Source of the DNA: Trichinella spiralis
Taxonomy: Eukaryota > Nematoda > Enoplea > Trichinellida > Trichinellidae
DNA: 64,000 nt
Assembly (NCBI GenBank): GCA_000181795.3
Contig: CM012953.1
Span: 15,016,781 to 15,080,780, forward strand
Direction of reading: 5' to 3'
Numbering within the stretch: position 1 is the stretch's first letter; every line of letters begins with the position of its first letter. The notes under the pieces were generated by a model, which ran no database searches, had not been told where the DNA came from, and saw nothing but the letters and a program-made list of their open reading frames with translations. Both the position numbers and the translations under genes were made by a program. Shown piece by piece: positions 13,101-37,830 of the stretch.

Positions 13101-15812
13101 ATTAAACCGTAAAAAAATGTACTGCATTTCTAAATTTTTATGCTGTTTTTTTGGAAATTTTCTACTAAAATTTATATCTGTGAATTCACCAAAGAAAATT
13201 TTTTAATACTATCATTTAACAAATTAAAATAATACTCTAATTTGAAATACTGTAGCACAGTATGTAATTTTTATGTTTAAATGTTATAATTTAAAGCTGT
13301 TTTTTGATTAAGCTTTCGTTTAATCAATAATTTTATTGAAAGAAATGTTCAACAATGGAAATTATGTTCCTGGCTGTGAGGGCGATGTGCAATAATTCAA
13401 AATAAATGTTCAACAGTTCCTAATATTTGTAAAGATTTCATTTCTTTGTCATGAACTTTTTATTTTTTTTATCTTGATAAGCAATTCACTTTCATTGCTG
13501 AATAGAACTGCTGATGCTGATTGATATTTTTTAATAATATTTTTGAAATGCTCCTATTTAGTAAATGTAATGTCACTTTTTACAAAATGGACAATATTAG
13601 CATGTCACTGCAATGTGGTGCTGAAGTATACTGTACTACAATTAAATGCATTATGTATAGTGATATGTATGAGTCCACGTTCTATGTGTTGAAATGCATT
13701 CTTTTAGCGGTTTTATTTTATTTTATTTTATTTAGTTTGAGAACATGACAATTTTATCTTGCAAAAGATTTTTAAAATCAAAAAATATATCGAAATAAAA
13801 TTGTTAGTTTCATATTCTTGCTGTTCCTTGTCCTACAGTATGGTTCAAATAAAATTCAAATAGTTTTGAAACACTTAATAAAAAATAGGCAGTTGAACAA
13901 CATGAAAAGGACGTTTTTATTTGATTCTTTTCCTTAAGTAAATGATTTAAAAATAATAATCTTTTATAAGTAAATATTTTAATAACATAATGAAAATTTA
14001 CTCAAACAAATGATAAATGACATTGTTTTTGAAAATACGTCCTTATATGCCTTTTGTATTGAATTTGATGTTCTTCAAATCTTGTAATTTCTTCCATTAT
14101 TAATTATTTTTGACATTCTACAAGGAAATGGAGAATAAAGCATACAAGGAAGATGAAATACCGTATTATTAAATCATTTAATATTCACCATATTTATCCT
14201 TTTCTTTTGTTCTTCTGTAAATGCTACTGAATCATTCATTATCTTTGAAACATGCGTAAAAATGCTGGAAACAACTCACTTTGATTAATATTTCACCATT
14301 ATTACATACCCGAGTGTCATTGGGTAACATTTATTTAGAGTAAATAGCTCTCGTGCGAGAAGTTAATTTCATTTGATCATGATGCAAAAATGAAAATTTT
14401 GCCTACAAAATAGTTATATTGATGATATGACGAGTAATAAATTACAATGCAATCAAAATGCTGGCCTTTATTCTATGCTTCAAGTGCAGTTTGCAGTCAT
14501 TTTTGCTATTTAACTCCTTAGTAATACTTGGTGCACATGCCAATGCATATTTGCAATTTTAAGACCAACTTGAGCAGGTCTCTTCTATGTTTTGTTTTTC
14601 ATCAGAAATGTAAGAATTATTTGCCTTATGCAGTTATGCTTTTTTATTACATTTTGCTGCTTGTTTTACACCATTTATACAATTATTGCAATAATTTTTA
14701 ACTATGATTTTCTCTGTCATATTTACAAATATAGATAGAATTAAATTTAGAATGGGACTGAATTCGACTTATCTGGATGATCTTAATTGATATTCTGAAT
14801 ACTTATTAATGTGAAAGTAGCTATTAGTAACTGTAGTATAACTCAAATGTCAGAGGTCACAGCTGTTATGGTCTGGCTTTTTTTTAAATTAGATGTTTGC
14901 ATTAATCATTTATATTATTGTGGTCTATTTATTTGTTGAATTATTTTTGAACTGAGATGGTTATGTGCTTCCTACATCAAAATGGTGTTGCATTCTTGTT
15001 GTGCCTTCTTTTTAGGACAAAATAAATGAAGCATATAATAAATTTTATTCTGTATAATACTTCCTACAGTAATAATTGTTCTTTACTTTATTTATAAGTA
15101 TAATTTATACATGCAAATATTTATATTGTATTTTGTGAAATGAAATTGTAAAAACTGAAATACCTAATTCCTATATTCATTATTTTATATTCGAACTGTA
15201 ACACACCAAATGATTTGCTAAAAATGCTTTTGAAATAAATTTAATATTTAAATTTTGCATGTTTTATTTATTATGAAAATTTATGAAAGAAATACTATCA
15301 TGCGTATGGCTACATTTCAAAGCAGGATAAATTTTAATTCATGAACATTAGCAGCATTGCTTAACTTGTTGATTTTGCTTAATGCAAATGAAAATGTAGC
15401 GCTCATCATCAGCTTCTCTCTCCGTTGCAGCTAATTGAAATGGATGCAATTCTTGAAGTGCTTTTGACCGTTGTATATTTGATATCTCGTTGAATGAGAA
15501 ATATTTGGTTGAAGTATTTTGAACATAATCGAATGCATTCCATAATTACATTAACACTGACTGCTTGCTACAGCAGCAATGGAAACCAAAATGAAATTTC
15601 TTGATTTTGATTAATTTTTTATGCTGTGATTTTGTTAATGCATTAGCTGATGAATGATTCAAATAAATTATTAAACCATATGTAGAGATGAATGCTGTTT
15701 TGTGGCGTGAAATTGACATATTAAGTTGAACGTTAAACTCGAATAATTTTCAAACAGAAATTTCTGCCGTAGTCAAATATTGTTGTTTACAGTTTCTACT
15801 TGTAGTTGGTTG

Positions 15813-15832
15813 GAGATTGGTTAACCAATCTC
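15813..15832. repeat. Perfect 20-bp palindrome
   Basis: GAGATTGGTTAACCAATCTC is identical to its own reverse complement. It lies in one of the less AT-rich patches upstream of NALCN. Its centre, GGTTAACC, could bind a dimeric regulator or simply be a chance inverted repeat. No function can be assigned. Confidence 0.5.
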
Positions 15833-18800
15833 TGCGAAAAGTGCAATCAATGCAACGACGCTTTCTTCAACGCTTTTAGATGGTCATATATTAGTTTCTC
15901 TTTCCATTTAACATCTTGTGTGGCCCATTCAGATATTTCCCTCTGGATTATTTATCTTCACTTGATGTGAAGTTAGGCTTATGGTTCGCCTGAAGCAGCG
16001 CTGATCAATAAGCATTCTACTGAAAAGAACAGCTTTTCCAGGTTTGTAGGCGTGTAAGCGATTCTAGAATGCTCCTGAGAAATCAGCACGGGTCAATTAG
16101 ATGAAATCAGTCGTGCCGCCTTTGTCGTGGCCTTCCAACAACCAGCAGTGTTAACTGGTCTTTCTTAGCTGAACTGACTTCATTAAAAGTCCGATTGGCT
16201 TGTGTGTTTGTCTCGATGCATATCCTCAAGCTGAAGATGCGTTCATTTTAAGCTGATCGACTGACTCAATGAATATGATCACTGTTGTTCTCTTTCTCAT
16301 GCTTGCATAGCAGCTGTCACATGTTACCTTGCTAGATTTAAGTACTTACCTCTGCAAGGCAAACGTTATCTCTCCCCCTCTCTTTCTAATGCATGCATAT
16401 TTAATTGTCGCAAACCTACTACTCTCAGTGCTCTTCAATATTAGTGCAATTTTGCTCACAGGGAAAGATGTTAAATGGTGAATATTAAAAGCACACATGC
16501 TGGGAATGTGTGAATAGTGATTTAAAATTATTAAACATAAAACGGAAATGTTTTGTTATTTTGACAGAATTCGTATATAAAATGCCAAACAAGATATTAG
16601 ATCTAGTTGAAATTTGAAATGATCTGCTGAAATGGAAATAGTGATGTTAATTTATTTTCTTATCAAACTATAACAAAAAGCGAATTTCAAAGCTGAAATT
16701 GGTCTTAAACAGCGAGCTGCTTTGTGCATTGATTAATAGATACACAGCCAAGATGTATCCTGCTTCTTCGATGTTATCTGGAAAACAGCCGAAATTTAGT
16801 CTCAAATGCTAGCTATACAAGCAGTTAAAATTGTTCCCGTTGGCTTAGTGACAGCAAAGACCGATCAATCGAATATTTGAGAATCTGACGGGTCGGTTTG
16901 TCTGCTTTGTGTGCTTGTGAGTTTGTGAGCGTCTATCTGCCTTTGTGTGTATTTGCGCCTGCTTTCAACGATTCCAATTTTGAACCAACCACTCGTCAAT
17001 TACTGTTGTCATCTGGCAGTTGGAGAGGGAATTTATTTCTCAGTCACCTGCATGGACAGGCAAGCGTAGAGTTGTTTTACCAGATGGAAACATGACTCTG
17101 CCTAGAACATACTTTAAGCATCCGACGAAAGCTTCCACTCATCCGTGCTTTTATTCTTAATGTATTATTAATATAACAACACATTTTTGAAACACTGTGA
17201 TGTTTCTCCGTTTTCCTGCTGCACTGTTTGCTAGCTGAAATTGAAATTATTGCTTTGAAAAATGGCTACTGGTAAATATTTTCAATATTTATTTATATAT
17301 TAGCATATTAACCAGAAGTGAAAATTATATAAACGTTACGCATTCATACATACGTCAAAACAATTACAGCTTCTTTTGAAAATTTAAATTGCTCATGACA
17401 GAATTTTACCGAATATCAACTCTCGAGTATTTATTAATATATAATTTAATATACTTATGCAGTGACGATGTGAGAATTTTATAAAAGTTTATTCAGTGCA
17501 TGAAATTTCCTTTAAAATGGTATAAAACGAACATTCATTTTCAAAATAGGCAAAAATTTATTCACTTTTTCTAAAGCTATTTTTCAAAAGTTGGAACCTT
17601 TGAATTACCTGCAGATTATAATATATTATTAATAATATTCTTCAATTTTTCTTTGTTTGTTTGAGGAATTTGAATCACTTTTTTCTTATAATAAGATTTA
17701 AAATGATCAGCAATTAGTTTGTCAGAATGTGCATTTTTCGAGCATGAGAAATTCTGAGCATTAAATTGATAATTACTCTGAAAATTTTCGTTTATTTAAT
17801 TTTACATCATCATTTGCATTGATTATTTATTTCATTTGATTTTTAAATACATTTCATTAACGCGAATTATTCAGTAACTTAAACCATGTATTTATAATTA
17901 TAACATTGATATTCAAACTTATTAATTAGAGAAAAATACATTTGAATGATAAGGAAAAATTGATTACAGTCTTGTAATTATTTAATACTGTATAACTGAT
18001 AGTATCGTGCATCAAGATGCTTCAAAAAATTAATGGACAAAGATGTACTGCAAAATGAACATCAAGTTGAAAATTGTTAATGAAAAATATTTTACATGGG
18101 AACCTCTTTGAATAATCAAAAGTATTAGCATAAATTATTACTTACTGTTGTGTCAGAAAATTATATTTGAAAAGCATAGTCATAAAAGTATGTGCAATTT
18201 TGTGAAACATATTCTTTCTGCAATTTAAAATTTTGTAAATTTTTAACTGTAATGCTTTTTGGCATGCAAATTATTTTGTTTTTCTTTATAAATCATATAA
18301 TTCTTATAACTTACGGATACTCAGCAATTTAAAACACGTCGGTTTATTTTAATAATTCATTCATTCATTGTTTAAAAAATTATTTTTATTTCATGGTATT
18401 ATTTATGTATCCATTGCGTGAATTAAATGTATTATGCATATTTATTCATCTGCACTATAATATATACGTATGTAAGGCATTATTTGTTTCTTTTGATGAT
18501 TTATGATATTTGATAACTTATTGAAGATACCATGAAATGTACCATTAAATATGCAGATTCTGCTTAGCACAGTATCAGTATTAAAATTAGAATTTTTAAC
18601 ATGAAAAGAATTTTGTATTTTTCATTTTTCTAAACGGAAACTCTGTGGTGTAGATTTGCATGTTGAACTCGGTGAATTTTCCGCTTTTAAAATTACCCGC
18701 CATGCAAACATTTTAAAGTATTGGTATAGGAAAATTAAATTAGGCAGAACACTCCAAGTCAGAATCAAGCAATTTGTATGAACTCTTTCTTACTCATGTG

Positions 18801-19003
18801 GATCGCTCTTTGATTTATCCCCTTTTTCTTATTTCTCTTGCAACGGCCACGCCTCAGCTGATAGAGATTGATCTGAGCCTAATCAGGCAGGCGATCTCCA
18901 TTTTTCAAATATCTAGCATCTAGCAGCTGAAGTACGGCTTGTTTTACTTGTTCACGCATTTTGGTTTTTTTTAGTTACAAAAGCAGCGGCCATCTCGTCC
19001 GCG

Positions 19004-30619
<11,616 letters not shown>

Positions 30620-30744
30620 GATCACATTGATCAACGATCGATTTTAAAAAATCTATAATTAATTTTCCTCTATACAAACAAACCACTGCGGGTAAACAAA
30701 CACTGATCTTTACAGCATCAACTTCAATGTTATATTAGTAATGC

Positions 30745-30750
30745 AATAAA
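30745..30750 (+). promoter_or_regulatory. Polyadenylation signal of NALCN
   Basis: A canonical AATAAA lies about 125 bases beyond the NALCN stop codon. It is the first such hexamer on this strand after the gene. Confidence 0.5.
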
Positions 30751-31353
30751 CGACTGTCTCTGTTGTTGACATTTTTGCAACGATCACTTTGTCATTAACA
30801 ATGAAAAATTTCCATTTATTAATAGCAAATTGATCGCATATACTATTTAAATTATGTGATGCTTCAAATTTCTGCCAAATGTTTTCAATTTCTTTTAATT
30901 TTTCTTAATATTATTTAAAATTTAATTTTTGTACTTCCCTGAATATCACATTCACCTACAGTAAATAAAGAAGAATTTAATTATACGAATGAATGAAACT
31001 GATATTTTTGGAAACGGCATTGCAAAAATAAAGTGTTTAACGAAAATATACATTTCTACACATATGCAATACAACACACTGTAATTATACTCAATATATT
31101 ACTGCGTATTTCAAGTTATAAAAAATAAATAATTTTTGAACATTAGAATTGGAAAAGAGTTCGAAATTTCATAAAAGAAAAATTGTTTTGAAGCAATAAT
31201 TTACTCACTACTCATACAGGAATTATGGAATGCATGTTTTACTTTTGCTATAGTTGTTTCTGTTCAGTTTTAATTATGCCAATATGCGACTTGTGATGAA
31301 ATATTTTATGCCAAGTGTAATAAAACTTTACGTTGAGGAACAAGTGAACGGAT

Positions 31354-31426
31354 GTCCTTGTAGTGTAGCGGTTATCACGTCTGCTTTACACGCAGAAGGT
31401 CCCTGGTTCGAACCCAGGCAAGGACA
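31354..31426 (+). tRNA. tRNA-Val(UAC)
   Basis: This is a 73-nt cloverleaf without intron. The 7-bp acceptor stem pairs GTCCTTG with CAAGGAC, followed by discriminator A. The D arm holds AGCGGTTA. The anticodon stem TCTGC/GCAGA encloses loop TTTACAC, so the anticodon is TAC, reading GUA (valine). The T arm is CCTGG-TTCGAAC-CCAGG, a perfect B box. It is an isolated single copy in the NALCN to KNL1 spacer. Confidence 0.97.
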
Positions 31427-31430
31427 GGAC

Positions 31431-31435
31431 TTTTT
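31431..31435 (+). terminator. RNA polymerase III T5 terminator
   Basis: A run of five T residues begins four bases after the mature 3' end of tRNA-Val, the expected pol III stop signal. Confidence 0.8.
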
Positions 31436-32723
31436 GACAAAAGTACCCTAAATTTTCTTGAATAAAAGCTGAAAAGCGACTGAGAGAAATTAAAAACGCA
31501 ATAATGCAAAAGATAAACACTGGGTTTGTGAATGTGAAAGATATTATATACTGTATGAAACATTGTTTATTATGAATTACTATTTAGTTTGTTTACTTTT
31601 GAAATCAAATTCTTATAATAAATGATATAACAAATTCAATTTAGTCATGGGATGATATTTTGAGAAATAACTGCACAATTTTCTGAGGTATACTATGAAA
31701 GTCAGCGTAAATCTGATCGATCTTCAAACAAGTGAACTGTTTGTTATTCGAAATACAGGTGAAAACTTGAACTTGAAGAGCTTTCATATATGCTCATGGA
31801 ATAATTATTAAGCCAACATAGAGCCTTTATTATAGAGTAAATATGATAAGCAGAACAATGGCTCGACACGGAGAGCGCAAAACAAATTCGAACAATTACA
31901 ATTACTCAAGTTCGCGTTTATAAATGTTAAGTCAAATGCGCTTTAGCATGTTAAGTTGGTAGTAACCAAAATTAGCAGTTGATGATGCATTGGCAAATTA
32001 GATTTTGACTCATTCTCGAGCACAGTATCTGTAAAAGACAGATTTTAACATTTATTAGAAATAATCAAAAATAAACAAAGAAGCGTCTGCCTACTGATGC
32101 GTGTATAAAATTTCTGATATATGCTGCTGTGAATGTTTAGATAATTTACCATCATGTAAAAGATTATGTATTTAAAACATCATGAGCACGCGTGAAGAAG
32201 TTGCTGGAATAACTGAGCCATGAAAAACTGTTATCATTATGGAGAAATATGTAAATTAATTCTTATCTGCATATTTTTCATGGTAGCAGGTGTTTTGTAC
32301 GTCAATAATGCTTAGTGAGAGGAATGAACGATACATTCCATGTTTTTGCAAACGAATTGCTTTAAAAATGCCAACAGGCATGAAGATATTTAATTGCTGC
32401 AACTGATTGTTCCCATTTACCTCAACTATTAAATTTAAACCATTAACTAACTGATGATTTCAATGCGGAAGGTGATTTGTGCACTTTTAGAGCAATACTT
32501 GAGCTAATTAAAAATTATTTTATTTATGCATAAATTTAGACAATAATTTTCATTGAAATGCATGATAATTTTGAATTCAAAAAATACAAAGTGATCATTT
32601 TCACATAATATCAACAGCAATAAGAATAACAATAGCAATATAATGTGCACAGATTAAGACATAAAATTATGTTTGAATTATTTGAAGTTATCAAGTGAGT
32701 AGAAAGGGTGTCAACTTGACCAA
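31436..32723. other. Intergenic, nothing recognised
   Basis: AT-rich spacer between the tRNA and the small membrane-protein gene. I found no coding motif, RNA gene or repeat with clear ends. Confidence 0.6.
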
Positions 32724-32936
32724 TCACCATTTGATATCGATCACTGGGCACGTCTGACCGGGCGGTGTTGGACGCTCAGCGAGTTTGATAGGCCTTGGAT
32801 TCTCAGGCTTCATTCTTTTAAGTGGCTTCTTCTTCTCCTCTTTTTTCTTCCTTCGAAATAAGCATCCTGCCAACAGACCCACAAGCAGAACTAAGCACAA
32901 TCCCGACAAGAGAGCAATTTCACTGTACGCTAGCAT
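32724..32936 (-). CDS. Small single-pass membrane protein, 70 aa
   Basis: I do not recognise the family. The frame from the ATG at 32936 encodes MLAYSEIALLSG, then a Leu/Val/Gly-rich membrane segment (residues 7-27), a strongly basic stretch RRKKKEEKKK (28-37) and a Pro/Lys/Arg-rich tail ending PVIDIKW. This fits a type III or signal-anchor micropeptide with a cytosolic tail (positive-inside rule). The segment is clearly GC-richer than its flanks, which supports coding. The open frame extends upstream to 32987 but without another ATG. It could be a single-exon gene or the last exon of a larger one; no upstream exon was found. Confidence 0.55.
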   Translation of the reverse strand: MLAYSEIALLSGLCLVLLVGLLAGCLFRRKKKEEKKKPLKRMKPENPRPIKLAERPTPPGQTCPVIDIKW

Positions 32937-34009
32937 ACTGCTTCGAAAATGTCCAAACGATGTCACCGTATGGAAAACAGAATTCAAATGTTCTTTTCAA
33001 CTTTTGTCGCCTGAATATGCCGAGGTTTAAAGTGACTGAGTCTTATTTAAATTAAACAAAGCAGTCAAATCACAAATGCTTTAAACTTAAACTTTTTTAC
33101 TTTAAAATTTTCACAAAACATTGCCATTATTTCAATAATGAATACATTTTTTTCATATTAAATTTTGTTTTATGCTATATTATTTTATTTATTATTATTT
33201 GCAGAATTTTTGATATTAATATTGTTGAATGAAATCAACTTTGCAATTTACCAAAAAATATTATCTATAAATATTTAAAAAAAAGAGATTATGCATGAAA
33301 ACACTATCTTTATTGCAAGTATTTGCATTAATAATTTCATGCTTCTTTTATAGCAATTTTCATTTGCAACGAAGAGAGCTGTCACATACAACATTCATTC
33401 AATTTGAATGAATATTTCAAAATCAAAAAAATGTTATTAATTCTTATTATAATTTGAAAAAAACTGCAAATTGTTGAATCACTGCTGTGACTTAGTGTGA
33501 TTTTTCAATACACTACAATAATTATCAGTATATAATTTTGATACCATATACTTTCAAAATTATTTCATAACATGTAACAACAAGAAAACTGCCAAAAATA
33601 ACATCATTTATAAAAACATTAATATTCCAACAAAATGAAAACAAACACTGCAATGTTAATAAAATGAAAATAATCATGCAAAAGCATTAAATTTTTGAAG
33701 AAAAAACAATTTAAAGTAATCTTTAGACTGCTATGCTTAAGTTCTGCTGTGTCGATTGCTTTCTTTGAACTTTGATGAGAAATATAAGAAACAAAATCAC
33801 AGTAGCTCACTTTATCATTTATAGGACAGATAATGAATTAAATGAGTATTGGCTTTAAATCAATTTCTTAGTAATGCTTCCAGCAAATAATTGTATGCAT
33901 AAAACTGATCATCGAAAACAATAATTTCACTTAAAATGATTTACTATTTGATAAAATGAACGAATCATAAGAACAATAATAATAGGCAAAATAAAAAATA
34001 TGTGCGCAA
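32937..34009. other. Intergenic, nothing recognised
   Basis: AT-rich spacer between the small membrane-protein gene and the 3' end of KNL1. No supported exons or repeats. Confidence 0.55.
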
Positions 34010-37000
34010 TCAACTTCTGCATGCCGAAGACCATTTGCAAAATGCTTCACTTAATAATTTGCAAAAGCCTTTCAGGGAGAAGTCTTCTGTCTGCTGATAT
34101 GCAACGAAAAGCTCACGAGCATTAGAAAAACTGAAAAAAGTTACAATATAATATATACATGTATATGTGTATATGTATAGAAAATTTCTTTCTCTAATAC
34201 ATACTTCTCAACCAGCAAACCATCCACCCAAAAGCCGCTCAAAACAACTGCTTTAGGATCTGGATATTTCAAAAGATCAATTTTAAAGCTTCCTTTGAAC
34301 ATTAAAACTTGACTCCAATCGCAAAACGGTATGGTCAAACTGAAACAAACATAAAATGTTCATACGCTGTCCAACAACAGCTGACTGTATGCATTGATGG
34401 ATTACGTGGAACAATCATCCATGGTCGTATCAGGATACTGATAAAAGATTGAAGAAATTTCAGTGAATGTTTTCTTTGCATTTTCCATAAAATAGGACAA
34501 TTCCAAAAGGAGCTAAATTTAAAATGTACAGAAAAAAAGAAATCTATGCACAAAAAAAATACTCTATAAAAATCTGTTTCTTCAGGAAATGATGCTTTCA
34601 ATGTTGAAGCATCTTTCAACAGAGGATAAGAAAGCAACGACTTTGAAAACATCAACTGCAAGTTGTCGAAATTTTCATTCAACAAAGGAATGGCTAAAAA
34701 TCCCACCATCAGCATCAGAAAACAATGCACACAGTTAAAAAAAGAAAAAACACCACGTACCTATATCCACTTCTGCAGTCCAGTCAGAGAGGAATTTTCG
34801 TTCGGGATATTTTTCGTCAGAATATAGAAAAAAATTATAAACGCAATTCCAATTTTTAAGTGTAATTTTTTCTTCACTAATGCAAATTACTGTCCAAGGA
34901 AAGCACATTTTGTACAATTTAAATACATCATCTGTCATTTTCTCTTTCAAGCAACTGTTTCTGACCGATTGCAGACGTTTTGCTTCTTCAAAAACAGACG
35001 AAACTGATCGCCTTCAAGCAAAAAATTACAAAAAAATATTAAATAAAAAAATATTTTCACGTCATTACAGCTGCTCATTCATGTTTTCCAATATTTCATC
35101 TTCGGTAATGTTGTCAGAGTTGTTTGTCCTTTCCGCATTTTCCAAAACTAATAATTTCAATTTTTCCAATGCTAAAATGATAAAAATTTTCTGAATAAAA
35201 ATTACAGTATGCAGCAAAAAGAAAGAGAGAACTTTTTTTGTCAGTCAAAAAAGGATCGTCAAGTAACAGTGCAATGTGTTGCAACTTTTTGCTGACGATC
35301 AAAGCGTTGAATAGCTGTCGATGCAACACCTGAGACAATTTCCTAAGCTGATCCAAACGTAGCTCAATCAGCTCTTTCTCTGCCTCATAATGCGCCGATC
35401 TAGTTAACACAGGATCTCGAGCACAAAGCTGAAATTAATCAAATTTCAACAAAATATAAAAATATCATCATCATAATATTTATGTTTCGTTTTTCTTCAA
35501 TTCACTTTTTATTATAACTATAATTTATTTCAATTAATTTACTTGTTCCACTGTTGCAGTTCTAAAAAATGATTCCATTTCTGGGTCTTTAAGGGCAAGT
35601 TCTTTCAATTCTTCTTCCAGTTCACGAGAAGATTTTTCCAATTCAGCTTCATAATCTTCGTTTGATTGTTTCAAAAAATCCACCTGAGCTTTATCAAGCA
35701 ACTGAGCAGTCAAATGATCAACAAGCTTGCACTCCTGAATTCAAACAACAACAACAACAACGACAACAACAATAATAATAATATATCATATAATTTCGAT
35801 CAACATGAAAGCTAAAGACATACTATGTCATCAGTAGTTAGCAACATTGACATTGTGAGTTCGGGAATAAGTGATGGAATCTCATTGGGCAAATCTCCAA
35901 GTTTTTTTTCATTATTCAAAAAAACTGCCAACTTGTCAATTTCGGATTTCATCCCAGAATAACCCCTGTTTTCTGCAAAATTGCCAATTTCTCGTAATGC
36001 ATCCATTTGGCCTATTTTAATAAAATCGCATGTCGACTGGACGAAAGAAGAACATGCTGAAATATTAAAAACTGATCAACCAACTGAAATCATCATTGAA
36101 AACAAACACATACAAGCTTCGGGTATTTCAGGATGCGAAAGTGAAACGTGTCCAAGTGATGCACTTTTCTATTATAAAAACCAACAGCTATACAACTTCA
36201 TATAATTATCAAATTGCAAAAAATAATCAAACTTCAACATTCGCCAATGAACTTTTTGAATTCAAATTTTTCTTTTCCATTGTGAGGCTCGCTAAAAAGC
36301 ACGCTGCAATTACGAAAGCAACAAGCATCACGCAAAATTATTTACATTCTTCAATAGCCATATCGGATAAAGATGGATTCGCTTCGGTTCTGAAAGACAA
36401 ACGGTGCGGCTGAACAACACGAGGCTCCTCTACTACATTGCAATAAAAAAACAATTAAATGCAAAATAAAATTGCACTTTCGTCAAATAATAATAATTCG
36501 AGTTACGATGAGTAATCACACTATTCGACTGCTTTATTTCGTCCTTTGACGAAACTGGCACGATGTCTTCTACTTTATCGTGCCTAAAAAAACAAAATGT
36601 TCACACAAAATAGAAACAAAATTTCAAATTTAAACAGCTCTACTCTGGCGTGGTGGCCGCATAATTTTCAAAAAATGATGACACCTCTGATGATTCAGAC
36701 ATGTCCTTCAGCGGTTGTAAACTTTCATATGCAACATAACGCTTAGTTTCTTGCATATTTGCAAACAAATCATCACCCACCAGCGGTGTACTGTGCATGT
36801 ATAAATTCGGCCTCCAGCTAATATTTGGTGTCCACTGTGGCCTGAGATGTTGTGTACTGTGTCTCAATGCGTGAATATTGCAATACAAAAAACTTACATC
36901 GACTGCATACAAGAAGTTTCAACTTCATTCTTGGGAGGTAAATCTGCCGTTGGACGAACTCAAAAGGAAACATTAACATCTAATAAACAATAAAGAGTAC

Positions 37001-37830
37001 ACAAAAGTATTTCCTCACTTTCTAAATTCTGGCACGGAAAAGCTTCAACATTAGAGTATGAGCTTTTATCACTACTTGCAATTTCCATACTCACAGCTTC
37101 AGAATAAGTAGTCTTGGTTATATTTTTCAAATCCACTTTTGGTGGCACTGTTTCACTAAAATAATTAAATTACACTTCACATAAATGACGACATACTTTA
37201 ATTACGCTGTATCCTTGAAAACTTCGTCGGCACTGTCCTCCGTCAGCTTTTCTAAAATTTATGAAGCTTTTAAATTCTTTCACATTTTTCAAACACATTC
37301 AAAAATAATATTCACACGATCAAAATTTTTACTATCTTCAAAAAGTTTCACAAAGTTAAAATATAAAATTAGACATATCTCACTTTTACTTGGATATCTG
37401 CTATTTCAAATACTGGCTACTCATTTTTAAAATCAATATTTATAATTTTCTTTCAAAATAAAAATGGCATTGATTCAAAAATATAACATTTTAATACAAA
37501 TTAAAAAACATTATTTTTGTAATTTGTAACTGAAAACCAAAATCAAATACAAAAATTCAAAACTGACTTACCACTTGACTTTTGAGAATTGCCCGATTCA
37601 CTGACAATTTCTCTAAAATAAACATTAACAATAATAATAAGCTCAATTGTACATGGCATCAATTACTCAAAATAATCAATTTGATCTCTTTCAGGAGCAA
37701 AACTGACCCGCTTTTTCGTTTGAACTGTATTCTCTGTTTTAAGAATCTGAAACAAACTGTAATAATATATAATATTTTAAAAAGTTTAATTTTATCTTAC
37801 TGAAGATCTTCTATTTGGAGGAGCTGCCAT
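34010..37830 (-). CDS. KNL1: Kinetochore scaffold KNL1/Spc105
   Basis: KNL1 links microtubules, PP1 and checkpoint kinases at the outer kinetochore (KMN network). I join 20 small exons from the ATG at 37830 to a TGA at 34010-34012, giving 788 aa in one frame. Exon 1 (37801-37830) plus exon 2 (37667-37746) give MAAPPNRRSSILKTEN and then KKRVSFAPE. SSILK followed by the PP1-docking RVSF motif is the KNL1 N-terminal signature. The middle (exons 3-11, 37612 to 36114) is Ser/Thr-rich and low in similarity, with one possible degenerate MELT-like motif (MEIASS, exon 5, 37019-37155). Exons 12-15 (36056 to 35069) are helical and coiled-coil-like (LDKAQVDFLKQSNEDYEAE, KELIELRLDQLRKLS), and exons 16-20 probably form the C-terminal RWD region. 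The exact donor of exon 10 (about 36233-36291) is uncertain by six bases. Rapid divergence is typical of KNL1. Confidence 0.8.
35744..35783. repeat. (CAA)n/(TAA)n microsatellite
   Basis: This imperfect CAA tract grades into ATA/TAA repeats and lies in the KNL1 intron between exons 12 and 13. No role is suggested. Confidence 0.85.

Larger units (their letters stand above)
1532..18974. other. 17 kb AT-rich gene-free stretch upstream of NALCN
   Basis: I found no exon with family-level similarity, no RNA gene and no complete transposon here. The open frames are short, lack conserved motifs and sit in very AT-rich sequence. A few patches are visibly less AT-rich (around 3870-4160, 9620-10000, 15400-16350, 16800-17160 and 18840-18970) and could be enhancers, non-coding exons or old repeats. 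The simplest reading is the 5' regulatory region or first intron of the NALCN gene. Confidence 0.55.

Noticed and set aside
31254-31563. Open frames overlapping the tRNA-Val gene
   Set aside because: They run through the tRNA and have no protein motif.
36600-37000. KNL1 middle exons considered as separate small genes
   Set aside because: GT-AG sites and phases connect them in one frame from the ATG at 37830 to the TGA at 34010.
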